Below are positions 8,904 to 17,161 of a stretch of 64,000 nt of DNA, one piece after another. The notes beneath the pieces are model-generated. The model searched no databases and was not told the DNA's origin. It worked only from the letters and a program-made list of their open reading frames with translations. Every line of letters begins with the position of its first letter. Position 1 is the stretch's first letter. Made by a program: the position numbers and the translations under genes. Source of the stretch: 40CM-2-70-7 sp035505915 (lineage in GTDB: Bacteria; Gemmatimonadota; Gemmatimonadetes; Gemmatimonadales; GWC2-71-9); contig DATJQI010000054.1 of NCBI GenBank assembly GCA_035505915.1, positions 62,001-126,000 of the forward strand. Direction: 5' to 3'.

Positions 8904-10525
8904 TGGTTCAGGACCAGATTCGTGCGGCGTTGGCCGAAGCCGCGCGCCGTCTCGGCGCGCCCGGTGCGGACGTGGTCCTCGAGCGTCCGAAGGATCCGGG
9001 GCACGGCGATCTGGCGACCAACCTGGCGCTGGCGCTGGCCAAGAGCCTCCGGGCGAAGCCGCGGGACGCGGCCGCGCGGCTGCTCGAGTCCCTCGACCTG
9101 CCTCCGGGGGTGGTCCGGAAGACCGAGATCGCGGGACCCGGATTCATCAATTTCTTCCTGGCCGAGCAGGCGCTCGCGTCGGTGATCGAGACCGTGCTGG
9201 AGGCGGGGGCGCGGTACGGGCGGAGCGTGGCGCCGGGGGCTGGCCCGGTCAACGTCGAGTTCGTGTCCGCCAACCCTACGGGTCCTCTGCACGTCGGCCA
9301 CGGGCGACAGGCCGCGCTCGGGGACGGCATCGCGGCCCTGCTGGAATGGACCGGGTGGACGGTGAGCCGGGAGTTCTACTACAACGACGCGGGCGGCCAG
9401 ATCGAGCGACTGACGGCCAGCGTCCTCGCCCGCCTCAAGGGCCAGGCGCCTCCGGAGGACGGATACCACGGCGACTATATCCGGGAGGTCGCCGAAGCGT
9501 ACGGCGCTCAGGCCGGTTCGTCGGGGCCGCCCGCACCCGACGATGTCCGCCGCTTCGCGGTCGACTATCTCCGCAAGGAGCAGGACCGGGATCTTCAGGC
9601 GTTCGGGGTCAGGTTCGACACCTACTTTCTCGAGTCGTCGCTCTACCAAGAGGGGCAGGTCGATCACACGCTCAGGCGCCTCCAGGACGCCGGACACACC
9701 TACCGCCGGGACGGCGCGCTGTGGCTCAAGACCACGGATTTCGGAGACGACAAGGACCGGGTGCTTGTCCGCAGCGCCGAGAAGGGCGGTGAGCCCACCT
9801 ACTTCGTGCCCGACGTCGCCTACCACGTCACGAAATGGGAGCGTGGGTTCCACCGGGCCATCGACGTCCAGGGCGCCGACCACCACAGCACGGTGACGCG
9901 CGTGCGCGTGGGCCTTCAGGCGCTCGACCTGGGGATTCCGGCCGGCTATCCCGAGTACGTGCTCCACCAGATGGTGACGGTGATGAAGGGCGGGGAGGAG
10001 CTGAAGGTCTCGAAGCGCGCGGGATCTTACGTCACGCTGCGCGACCTGCTCGACGAGGTGGGCCGGGACGCCGCGCGCTACTTCTTCCTGATGCGGAAGA
10101 GCGATTCGCATTTCGTCTTCGACGTGGACCTGGCGAAGCGGCAGACCGACGAGAACCCGGTCTTCTACGTCCAGATGGCGCACGCCCGGATGAGCGGGAT
10201 CTTTCGCGTGGCGGGCCGCGACCCCGAATCCGTCACCGCGCGGGGCGTCGATCTGGCGGTCCTCACCCAGCCCGAGGAAGCGGAGCTCCTGAAGGATCTG
10301 GGCGACTTTCCCGCGGTGGTAGCGGGGGCGGCTCAGGCGCTCGAGCCGCACCGGATTCCGGACTACCTCTACGGGCTCGCCCGCGAGGCCCACGCCTGGT
10401 ACCACAAGTACCGTGTGCTCGGCGAGCCCGAAGAGACCGCCCGGCTGGTGCTGGCGCGCGCGGTGCGGCAGGTGCTGGCGAACGGCCTCGCCCTGGTGGG
10501 GATCTCCGCCCCGGATCGGATGTGA
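8903..10525 (+). CDS. argS: Arginyl-tRNA synthetase
   Basis: 540 residues. Charges tRNA-Arg. An N-terminal additional domain (residues 1-105, DPGHGDLATNLALALAK) is followed by the class I Rossmann core with VEFVSANPTGPLHVGHG (HIGH box as HVGH at about 130-133). The KMSKS loop is represented by KVSKRAG, and NPVFYVQMAHARMSGI opens the DALR anticodon-binding domain. The final NGLALVGISAPDRM is the characteristic ArgRS C-terminus. The ATG shares one base with the stop of the zinc-ribbon gene. Confidence 0.96.
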   Translation: MVQDQIRAALAEAARRLGAPGADVVLERPKDPGHGDLATNLALALAKSLRAKPRDAAARLLESLDLPPGVVRKTEIAGPGFINFFLAEQALASVIETVLEAGARYGRSVAPGAGPVNVEFVSANPTGPLHVGHGRQAALGDGIAALLEWTGWTVSREFYYNDAGGQIERLTASVLARLKGQAPPEDGYHGDYIREVAEAYGAQAGSSGPPAPDDVRRFAVDYLRKEQDRDLQAFGVRFDTYFLESSLYQEGQVDHTLRRLQDAGHTYRRDGALWLKTTDFGDDKDRVLVRSAEKGGEPTYFVPDVAYHVTKWERGFHRAIDVQGADHHSTVTRVRVGLQALDLGIPAGYPEYVLHQMVTVMKGGEELKVSKRAGSYVTLRDLLDEVGRDAARYFFLMRKSDSHFVFDVDLAKRQTDENPVFYVQMAHARMSGIFRVAGRDPESVTARGVDLAVLTQPEEAELLKDLGDFPAVVAGAAQALEPHRIPDYLYGLAREAHAWYHKYRVLGEPEETARLVLARAVRQVLANGLALVGISAPDRM

Positions 10526-10526
10526 C

Positions 10527-11450
10527 GTGAGTCTGCTCGTGGTGGGCTCCATCGCCCTCGACTCGGTGCAGACGCCGTTCGGCGAAACCGCCGACGCGCC
10601 GGGCGGATCGGCCGTGTTCTTCAGCGCCGCCGCGGCCATCCTGCATCCGGTGCAGGTGGTCGGCGTCGTGGGGTCGGACTACCCGCTGGGCGTGCTGCAG
10701 CGACTCACGGCGCGCGGCGTCGATCTGGCCGGTGTCGAGCAGGTGGCCGGCGAGTCGTTCCGGTGGAAGGGCAAGTACACCTACGATCTCTCCGGCCGCG
10801 AGACGCTCGAAACCCGGCTCGGCGTGTTCGCCGACTTCCGGCCCAAGATCCCGGAGAAGTTCCGCGCCGCCCGGTACGTCTTCCTCGGGAACATCGATCC
10901 CGGCCTGCAGCTCAACGTGCTCGATCAGGTGCGCGACCCCGCGCTCGTCGCGTGCGACACCATGAACTACTGGATTCAGTCCCGGCGGGAGGTGCTCCTC
11001 CAGGTGCTCCGCCACGTGGACCTGGTGATGGTCAACGACTCGGAGGCCCGCGAGCTGTCGGGAGACTGGAACGTCTACCGGGCGGCGCGCTGGATTCTCG
11101 ATCACGGCCCGCGGTACTGCGTGATCAAGCAGGGGGAGCACGGTGCCCTCCTGGTCGGCGCGGACGCGACCTTCAAGGTGCCGGCCTATCCGCTCCAGGA
11201 AGTCTTCGATCCCACGGGCGCGGGGGATGCGTTCGCGGGGGGCTTCATGGCCCATCTGGCGGAGACCGGCGATCATTCGCCCGAGAATCTCCGGCGCGCG
11301 ATGGTGTACGGCGCGGCGATGGGATCCTTCGCGGTGGAGGCGTTCGGCATCCAGGGGCTCGACGCCGTGACGCCCGCCGATGTCCGCGCGCGCGCCCGGG
11401 GATTCCGGGAGCTGGTGCGGTTCGAGCTGGGAGAGGAGCACGGGGGATGA
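10527..11450 (+). CDS. PfkB-family sugar/nucleoside kinase
   Basis: 307 residues with a GTG start two bases after argS. Begins SLLVVGSIALDSV, has the substrate-proximal GGSAVFFSAAAA, and ends with the PfkB signature DPTGAGDAFAGGFMAHL containing the catalytic Asp. ATP-dependent phosphorylation of a ribose-like or nucleoside substrate is expected; the exact substrate cannot be read from sequence. It overlaps purM by 4 bp, so a link to ribose or purine salvage is plausible. It lacks recognisable features specific to 1-phosphofructokinase. Confidence 0.85.
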   Translation: MSLLVVGSIALDSVQTPFGETADAPGGSAVFFSAAAAILHPVQVVGVVGSDYPLGVLQRLTARGVDLAGVEQVAGESFRWKGKYTYDLSGRETLETRLGVFADFRPKIPEKFRAARYVFLGNIDPGLQLNVLDQVRDPALVACDTMNYWIQSRREVLLQVLRHVDLVMVNDSEARELSGDWNVYRAARWILDHGPRYCVIKQGEHGALLVGADATFKVPAYPLQEVFDPTGAGDAFAGGFMAHLAETGDHSPENLRRAMVYGAAMGSFAVEAFGIQGLDAVTPADVRARARGFRELVRFELGEEHGG

Positions 11451-12472
11451 GCGACCGCTACGGCGCGGCGGGGGTCCGGCTGGATGTCGCGGAAGACGCG
11501 AAGCGGCGCATCGGCGCGCTGGTCGCCACGACGCGGACGCCGCTCGCGCTGGGGAAGATCGGCGCCTTCGGCGGGATGGTGCGCGTCCCCCCCGGGTACG
11601 ACAAGCCGGTCCTGGTCCTTTCGACCGACGGCGTGGGCACCAAGGTGCTCGTCGCGGCGCGGGCCGGCGTCCACGACACGGTCGGCGAAGACCTGGTGAA
11701 TCATTGTGTCAACGACATCCTGGTGCACGGCGCCCGGCCCCTCGCCTTCCTCGACTACATCGCCGCCGGCGTGCTGGATCCCGCCGTCGCGGCGTCCCTC
11801 GTGGAGGGGATCGCGCGCGGATGCCGGGCCCACGGCATGACGCTCGCCGGCGGCGAGACCGCCCAGCTGCCGGATCTCTACTCGGCCGGCCACTACGACC
11901 TGGCGGGGACCATCGTCGGCGTGGTCGATGAAGACCGGGCGCTGCACGGGGACCACGTCGCGCCGGGGGACGTGTTGATCGGCTACGCGTCGAACGGACT
12001 CCACACCAACGGCTACACCCTGGCGCGCCGCATCGTCTTCGATGAGATGCGTCTGGACATCCGGGATCCGTTCCCGGAGACCGGCGAGACCGTGGCGCAG
12101 GTCTTGCTCGCGGTGCATCGGAGCTATGCGGAGGCTGTGACGCCGGTCATCCCCCGGCTCCACGCGCTGGCGCACATTACGGGCGGCGGCATCGCCGGCA
12201 ATCTGGTGCGGGTGCTCCCCGAGGGGTGCGTGGCGCTTGTGGACGCCGGCGCCTGGCAGTGGCCGCCCCTCTTCCGGGTGCTGATGCGCGCGGGTCAGGT
12301 GTCGGTGGCCGAGATGCGGGACGTCTTCAACCTCGGCGTCGGCATGGTCGCGGTCACGGCCCGGGGCGACGTGGAAGCCGTGGTCGCGGCGGCGGCGCGG
12401 GTGGGAATTCCCGCCTGGGTGATCGGCGAGATCCGGGCGGGAGCGGTCGGAGTGCAGTTCACGCAGCGATAA
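11447..12472 (+). CDS. purM: Phosphoribosylformylglycinamidine cyclo-ligase (AIR synthetase)
   Basis: 341 residues, the usual length. Converts FGAM plus ATP to aminoimidazole ribonucleotide in purine synthesis. Visible signatures are LVLSTDGVGTKVLVA, VNDILVHGARPLAFLDYIA, GMTLAGGETAQLPDLY, LIGYASNGLHTNGYTLAR and the C-terminal HITGGGIAGNLVRVLP and MRDVFNLGVGMVAV. The ATG overlaps the stop of the PfkB kinase by 4 bp. Confidence 0.96.
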   Translation: MSDRYGAAGVRLDVAEDAKRRIGALVATTRTPLALGKIGAFGGMVRVPPGYDKPVLVLSTDGVGTKVLVAARAGVHDTVGEDLVNHCVNDILVHGARPLAFLDYIAAGVLDPAVAASLVEGIARGCRAHGMTLAGGETAQLPDLYSAGHYDLAGTIVGVVDEDRALHGDHVAPGDVLIGYASNGLHTNGYTLARRIVFDEMRLDIRDPFPETGETVAQVLLAVHRSYAEAVTPVIPRLHALAHITGGGIAGNLVRVLPEGCVALVDAGAWQWPPLFRVLMRAGQVSVAEMRDVFNLGVGMVAVTARGDVEAVVAAAARVGIPAWVIGEIRAGAVGVQFTQR

Positions 12473-12492
12473 CCATCTGGGGAGGCGGAACT

Positions 12493-13407
12493 ATGCGGCG
12501 CTTGGGATTCCTGCTGGGATTGGCGCTCTTCGTGAGCGGCCCCCTCTCGGCGCAGTGCAACTCGGACTGTCAACGGGCGGAGGACGCGGTGAAGTCCTTC
12601 CACCCGCTCGCCGGTCTGATCGTGAGCGGCGGCAACCCGGTGCTGGGATCGGGCGGCACGCTGGGTGGTCTCGGGCACTTCTTCGTCTCCGCCCGGGTGA
12701 ACGCGGTCAAGGTGGCGCTCCCGTCCACCAGCACCACGAGCGACAGCAGCACGTCGGCCGTGGTGCCGGCGCCCGTGGTCGAAGCGGGCATCGGCATCTG
12801 GAACGGCCTCGGCGGCGGCCTCCTGTCCGTCGATGCGCTCGCGTCCGCCACGCTCCTGCCCACCACGCAGGTGGCGAACCTCTCGGTCGACCCGAACGCG
12901 ACCAAGATCGGCAAGATCGCGCTCGGTCTGGGCTACGGCGCGCGGGTGGGCATCCTGCGCGGGAGCTTCCTCATTCCGTCGATCAGCCTGAGCGTGATGC
13001 GGCGGTCGCTGCCGCGACTCCAGTACGGCACCCTCGGCTCATCGGTGTCGCCGGACAGCGCGTTCTCGTTCAACACGGACCTGCACGCGACCAACTTCCG
13101 GCTGGTGGCGGGGATGCACCTCCTGCTGCTCGATGTCGCGGCGGGGGTGGGCTACGACATCTACACGTCCACGGCGCACATCAACTACTACAACACGCTC
13201 GTGACCACGGCCAGCGACACGCTCAACCTGAACAACAAGCGCGAGCTACTGTTCCTGGACGCCGGCATCAATCTGGTGCTCCTCAAGGTCGTGGGTGAAG
13301 TCGGGTTCCAGACCGGCAAGGATCAGGGTCTCACCACCAGTTACCAGGGTCTCGACCCCAAGTCGGGACACGTGTTCGGTGGGGTCGGGGTCCGCATCAG
13401 CTTCTGA
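12493..13407 (+). CDS. Small outer-membrane beta-barrel protein, uncharacterised
   Basis: 304 residues. The ATG is preceded by a good Shine-Dalgarno (GGGGAGG). The signal peptide is MRRLGFLLGLALFVSGPLSA then QC. Two Cys close to the mature N-terminus (CNSDC) may form a disulfide. The remainder alternates hydrophobic and polar residues in strands (SLSVMRRSLPRLQYG, FRLVAGMHLLLLDVAAGVGY) and ends HVFGGVGVRISF, a terminal aromatic residue typical of BAM-inserted barrels. No family is recognised. It sits between purM and the riboflavin operon and probably ends the upstream unit. Confidence 0.7.
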   Translation: MRRLGFLLGLALFVSGPLSAQCNSDCQRAEDAVKSFHPLAGLIVSGGNPVLGSGGTLGGLGHFFVSARVNAVKVALPSTSTTSDSSTSAVVPAPVVEAGIGIWNGLGGGLLSVDALASATLLPTTQVANLSVDPNATKIGKIALGLGYGARVGILRGSFLIPSISLSVMRRSLPRLQYGTLGSSVSPDSAFSFNTDLHATNFRLVAGMHLLLLDVAAGVGYDIYTSTAHINYYNTLVTTASDTLNLNNKRELLFLDAGINLVLLKVVGEVGFQTGKDQGLTTSYQGLDPKSGHVFGGVGVRISF

Positions 13408-13429
13408 CCCATCCGGCGAATCCGCCGCG

Positions 13430-14500
13430 ATGACGCGCGCCCTCGATCTCGCCTGGCGGGGTTGGGGGCGCGTGGCGCCGAATCCCCTGGTGGGCGCGGT
13501 CGTGCTGGCCGGGGGACAGGTGGTGGGCGAGGGCTGGCACGCCGAATACGGCGGACCGCACGCGGAAGTCGCGGCCCTGGCGGCGGCGGGGACGCGGGCC
13601 CGTGGGAGCACGCTGGTCGTCACGCTGGAGCCTTGCGCGCATCACGGCAAGACGCCGCCGTGCACAGAGGCGATCCTTGGGGCCGGCGTGCGGCGGGTGG
13701 TGGCCGCCATCGGAGATCCCGATCCCGCCGCGGGCGGCGGGTCGGCCGTGCTGCGCGAGGCGGGCGTGGACGTCGCGCTGGGCGTGGAGGCGGCCGCCGC
13801 CGCGGCACAGAACGCGCCCTTTCTGCACGTCCGCGCCGTGTCCGATCGCCCGTTCGTCGCCCTGAAGCTCGCCACCTCCATCGACGGCCGGATCGCCGAC
13901 CGCGCGGGCCAGTCGCAATGGGTTTCGGGACCCGAGGCGCGGGAGTACGTGCACTGGCTCCGCGCCGGTTTCGACGCCATCGCCGTCGGCGGCACGACGG
14001 CGCTCCGCGACAACCCCCGGCTCACGGTGCGGGGCGCCGTCGCGCCGCGACGTCCGCCGGTCCGCGTGGTCTTCGACCGCCGGGCCATGCTGAACCCAAC
14101 CGTGACGCTGGTGCAGACGGCGCGGGAGGTGCCCACGTGGGTGATGTCGTCCCCCGACGCTCCGGTGAACAGCGTGTCGGTGCTCGATGCCAACGGTGTG
14201 CGGGTCTTCCGGCCGTACGACCTCCCGGCCGCCCTGACCGAGCTCCGCGCCGCCGGGATCCAGTCGGTGTTATGTGAAGGAGGGGGAGCGCTGGGCGCCA
14301 AGCTGCTGTCGCTCGGGCTGGTGGACCGGCTCTATTGGGTTCAGGCGCCGCTGTGGCTGGGGGAGGGGGCGGTGCCCGCGTTCCCCCAGGTGGCGGATGC
14401 TCCGATCGACCAGGCGCCGCGGTGGATTCCGGTCGAGCGTAAGGCTTTGGGAGCCGATACGTTACTCGTCTTGGACCGCAGGCTATGTTTACCGGCATAG
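13430..14500 (+). CDS. ribD: Bifunctional riboflavin deaminase/reductase RibD
   Basis: 356 residues. Deaminates and then reduces the pyrimidine product of GTP cyclohydrolase II. The N-terminal CMP/dCMP-deaminase-type domain has PHAEVAALAAAG and TLEPCAHHGKTPPC (zinc His/Cys/Cys and catalytic Glu). The C-terminal RibD_C reductase starts RPFVALKLATSIDGRIAD and has VGGTTALRDNPRLTVR. The chosen ATG gives the family start MTRALDLAWRGWGRVAPNPLVGA shape, with no strong Shine-Dalgarno. First gene of the ribD-ribE-ribBA-ribH-nusB operon; it overlaps ribE by 16 bp. Confidence 0.95.
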   Translation: MTRALDLAWRGWGRVAPNPLVGAVVLAGGQVVGEGWHAEYGGPHAEVAALAAAGTRARGSTLVVTLEPCAHHGKTPPCTEAILGAGVRRVVAAIGDPDPAAGGGSAVLREAGVDVALGVEAAAAAAQNAPFLHVRAVSDRPFVALKLATSIDGRIADRAGQSQWVSGPEAREYVHWLRAGFDAIAVGGTTALRDNPRLTVRGAVAPRRPPVRVVFDRRAMLNPTVTLVQTAREVPTWVMSSPDAPVNSVSVLDANGVRVFRPYDLPAALTELRAAGIQSVLCEGGGALGAKLLSLGLVDRLYWVQAPLWLGEGAVPAFPQVADAPIDQAPRWIPVERKALGADTLLVLDRRLCLPA

Positions 14501-15093
14501 TCACCGCCGTCGGCCGGGTAAAGGCCGGGAAGCGGGAAGCGGGAAACGGGAAGCGTGATCCCGGGCTCACGCTCACGATTCTGGCGCCGTATCGGGGCTT
14601 GAAGCGCGGCGAGAGTATCGCCGTCAACGGCGCCTGCCTCACCGTCGAGCAGGTGATCCGGGGCGGGTTTACGGTCCACGTGATCGCGACGACGCTGGAC
14701 CGGACCCTCGTCGGGGAGTACGCGCCGGGGCGGCGGGTCAACCTCGAGCGGGCGATGAGGGCCGGCGACCGGCTGGGCGGCCACATCGTGCAGGGGCACG
14801 TCGACGGTGTGGCCCGGGTGACGGTGGTGACGGATCGGGACGACGCCCGACTCGTGGACCTCGAGGTGCCGGCGGAGGTCCGTGAGATCACCGTGCCGCA
14901 CGGATCGATCACGGTCGACGGCGTGAGCCTCACCGTAAACGCGCTGCCCGCCTCGGGCGCGGTGCAGGTGTCGTTGATTCCGTTCACCCGCGCGCATACC
15001 ACGCTCGGAGCGGTGGGGGTGGGGGACCGGGTGCACGTCGAAGGGGATGTCCTGGGGAAGTACGTGAGGGCGTTATGTCGCACGAGCTCGTAG
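14485..15093 (+). CDS. ribE: Riboflavin synthase alpha chain
   Basis: 202 residues. Dismutates two 6,7-dimethyl-8-ribityllumazine into riboflavin. Two lumazine-binding barrels are visible: MFTGIVTAVGRV with SIAVNGACLTVEQV, and RLGGHIVQGHVDGVARV with GVSLTVNALP. Residues 14-24 (AGKREAGNGKR) are encoded by four tandem copies of a heptamer and replace the usual first loop; the flanking strands are intact, so the protein should fold. It overlaps ribD by 16 bp and ribBA by 19 bp. Confidence 0.95.
   Translation: MFTGIVTAVGRVKAGKREAGNGKRDPGLTLTILAPYRGLKRGESIAVNGACLTVEQVIRGGFTVHVIATTLDRTLVGEYAPGRRVNLERAMRAGDRLGGHIVQGHVDGVARVTVVTDRDDARLVDLEVPAEVREITVPHGSITVDGVSLTVNALPASGAVQVSLIPFTRAHTTLGAVGVGDRVHVEGDVLGKYVRALCRTSS
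14527..14554 (+). repeat. Four tandem GGGAAGC heptamers inside ribE
   Basis: GGGAAGC, GGGAAGC, GGGAAAC and GGGAAGC lie end to end within the 5' part of ribE. The unit is 7 bases, so gain or loss of one copy would shift the ribE frame; three copies would be needed to keep it. The repeat encodes a Lys/Gly/Arg-rich loop. Confidence 0.9.
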
Positions 15094-16280
15094 AGCAGGC
15101 GATCGCGGACATCCGCGCCGGCAAGCTGGTGATCGTCGCGGACGACGAAGATCGCGAAAACGAAGGGGACCTGGTCGGAGCGGCCGAAGGGGTGACTCCG
15201 GCGATGGTCAATTTCATGGCCACGCACGGGCGCGGGCTCATCTGTCTCACGCTCACGCCCGACCGCTGCCAGGCGCTCGGCCTTTCGCAGATGACGGAGC
15301 ACAACAGTGAGTCGCGCGAGACCGCCTTCACCGTCTCGATCGACGCGGCGGCGCGGTTCGGCGTCACCACCGGCATTTCGGCGGCCGACCGCGCCGCGAC
15401 CATCCGGGTCGCCATCGACCCGGCCTCGGTGCCCGGCGATCTGCGCCGCCCGGGGCACGTCTTTCCCCTGCGCGCGCGGCCCGGCGGTGTGCTCCAGCGC
15501 GTGGGCCAGACCGAGGCCAGCGTAGACCTCGCGCGGCTGGCGGGGTGCTATCCCGCCGGCGTGATCTGCGAAATCCTGAACGACGACGGCACGATGGCCC
15601 GGCGCCCGCAGCTCGACCGCTTCGCGGCCGAGCACGGCCTGACGTTCATCACGGTGGCCCAGCTGGTGCAGTACCGGCTGGCGAACGAGCGTCTCGTCCA
15701 CCGCGTGGCGAGCGCCCGGCTCCCCACCGCGGCCGGCGAGTTCCGCATCGTGGGTTACCGCAACGACGTCGACGACGCCGAGCACGTGGCCCTGGTCTAC
15801 GGGGACGTCACGGGGCAGGAGTCCGTGCTGGTGCGGATGCACTCCAAGTGCCTCACCGGCGACGTGTTCGGGTCGGCCCGGTGCGACTGCGGCTGGCAGC
15901 TCGAGAGCGCGATGCACACCATCGCCCGCGAGGGCCGCGGCGTGATCGTCTACCTCGATCAGGAAGGGCGGGGAATCGGGCTCCTCAACAAGCTCAAGGC
16001 CTACGAGCTGCAGGACGCCGGCGACGACACCGTGGAGGCGAACGAGAAGCTCGGGTTCAAGCCCGATCTCCGGAACTACGGCATCGGCGCGCAGATCCTG
16101 CTCGATCTGGGCCTGTCGTCCATCCGGGTGCTCACCAACAATCCCAAGAAGCTGGTGGGGCTCGAGGGGTACGGCCTCGAAATCGTCGAGCGCCTGCCGA
16201 TCGTCCCGCCGCCGTCCGAGGAAAACCGCGCCTATCTGGACGTGAAGCGCGACAAGCTCGGGCACCTGCTCACCCACTGA
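15075..16280 (+). CDS. ribBA: Bifunctional DHBP synthase / GTP cyclohydrolase II
   Basis: 401 residues. The N-terminal domain (1-200) makes 3,4-dihydroxy-2-butanone-4-phosphate from ribulose-5-phosphate: VIVADDEDRENEGDLVGAAE and HGRGLICLTL, with FPLRARPGGVLQRVGQTEA. The C-terminal domain is GTP cyclohydrolase II with MHSKCLTGDVFGSARCDCG (zinc Cys triad) and YLDQEGRGIGLLNKLKAY. Both halves keep catalytic motifs, so the protein supplies both precursors of lumazine. It overlaps ribE by 19 bp and is followed by ribH after one base. Confidence 0.96.
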   Translation: MSHELVEQAIADIRAGKLVIVADDEDRENEGDLVGAAEGVTPAMVNFMATHGRGLICLTLTPDRCQALGLSQMTEHNSESRETAFTVSIDAAARFGVTTGISAADRAATIRVAIDPASVPGDLRRPGHVFPLRARPGGVLQRVGQTEASVDLARLAGCYPAGVICEILNDDGTMARRPQLDRFAAEHGLTFITVAQLVQYRLANERLVHRVASARLPTAAGEFRIVGYRNDVDDAEHVALVYGDVTGQESVLVRMHSKCLTGDVFGSARCDCGWQLESAMHTIAREGRGVIVYLDQEGRGIGLLNKLKAYELQDAGDDTVEANEKLGFKPDLRNYGIGAQILLDLGLSSIRVLTNNPKKLVGLEGYGLEIVERLPIVPPPSEENRAYLDVKRDKLGHLLTH

Positions 16281-16281
16281 C

Positions 16282-16761
16282 GTGGCCGAGCTCCGCGGTA
16301 CTCCCCGCGCGCCGGGCACGCGGCGCGTCGCGCTGGTCGTCAGCCGCTACCACGAGCTGATCACCGGCAAGCTGCTGGACGGCGCGCGCCGCGCCTGCCG
16401 GGAGCACGGCGTCGCCGACACCGCCGTCGACGTGCTCTGGACCCCCGGCGCCTTCGAGCTTCCGGTCGCGGCGGAGGCCGCCGCGGCGTCCGGCCGCTAT
16501 GGCGCGATCGTGGCGCTCGGGTGCGTCATCCGCGGTGAAACCCCTCACTTCGAGTATGTCGCCGGCGAGGCGGCCCGCGGGCTCGGCAACGTCGCCCTGG
16601 CGCACCGCGTGGCGGTGGGGTTCGGGGTCTTGACCGTCGAAAGCGAGGCGCAGGCCCAGGCGCGGGCCGGCGGGGCGGCGGGGAACAAGGGCTACGAGGC
16701 GGCCGAGGCGGCCCTCGCCACCGCCGATCTGCTGGCGCAGCTGCCTCGTGCTGCGCGCTGA
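16282..16761 (+). CDS. ribH: 6,7-dimethyl-8-ribityllumazine synthase
   Basis: 159 residues, GTG start. Condenses the two riboflavin precursors. Contains RRVALVVSRYHELITGKLLDGA, TPGAFELPVAAEAAAASGRY, ALGCVIRGETPHFEYVAGEA (the His of GxTxHFxYV is catalytic) and GVLTVESEAQAQARAGG. The only departure is TVES where TTDT/TVDT is usual. It overlaps nusB by 14 bp. Confidence 0.95.
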   Translation: MAELRGTPRAPGTRRVALVVSRYHELITGKLLDGARRACREHGVADTAVDVLWTPGAFELPVAAEAAAASGRYGAIVALGCVIRGETPHFEYVAGEAARGLGNVALAHRVAVGFGVLTVESEAQAQARAGGAAGNKGYEAAEAALATADLLAQLPRAAR

Positions 16762-17161
16762 GACCAAGGCGCGCGCGCGCGCCCTCCAGATCCTCTACGC
16801 GTGGGATCTCTCCGGCCGGCCGTCGCTGGAGGCGGTCGTCGCCCGGCTGGGCACGGCGTTCGGACACGAGCCCGAGGGGTATGACCGCGGCGCCGACCTC
16901 GCGGCGCGCGCCGCGGCCTCCACCGAGGACTTCGACGCGCGGGTGGCGGACGCGGCGGAGCACTGGCGGCTCGAGCGGGTCGGCGCCATCGAGAAGAACA
17001 TCCTGCGCATCGCGCTGGCCGAGCTGGACGAGGGGGAGACCCCGCCCCGCGTCGTCATCGACGAGGCCGTCAAGCTGGCCCACTGGTTCGCCGGCCCCAA
17101 GGCGCCGGCGTTCGTGAACGGCGTCCTCGACGCGGTCGCCCGCGAGCAGGGCCTGCTGTGA
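16748..17161 (+). CDS. nusB: Transcription antitermination factor NusB
   Basis: 137 residues, GTG start inside the end of ribH. Starts LRAETKARARALQILYAWDLSG and ends PRVVIDEAVKLAHWFAGPKAPAFVNGVLDAVA, both classic NusB helices. It binds boxA RNA with NusE in rRNA antitermination. The ribH-nusB pairing is conserved in many bacteria. It overlaps the glycosyltransferase start by 4 bp. Confidence 0.94.
   Translation: MLRAETKARARALQILYAWDLSGRPSLEAVVARLGTAFGHEPEGYDRGADLAARAAASTEDFDARVADAAEHWRLERVGAIEKNILRIALAELDEGETPPRVVIDEAVKLAHWFAGPKAPAFVNGVLDAVAREQGLL

Noticed and set aside
13408..13429. FMN riboswitch upstream of the riboflavin operon.
   Set aside because: Only 22 bases separate ribD from the preceding gene and no RFN-element blocks are visible there.
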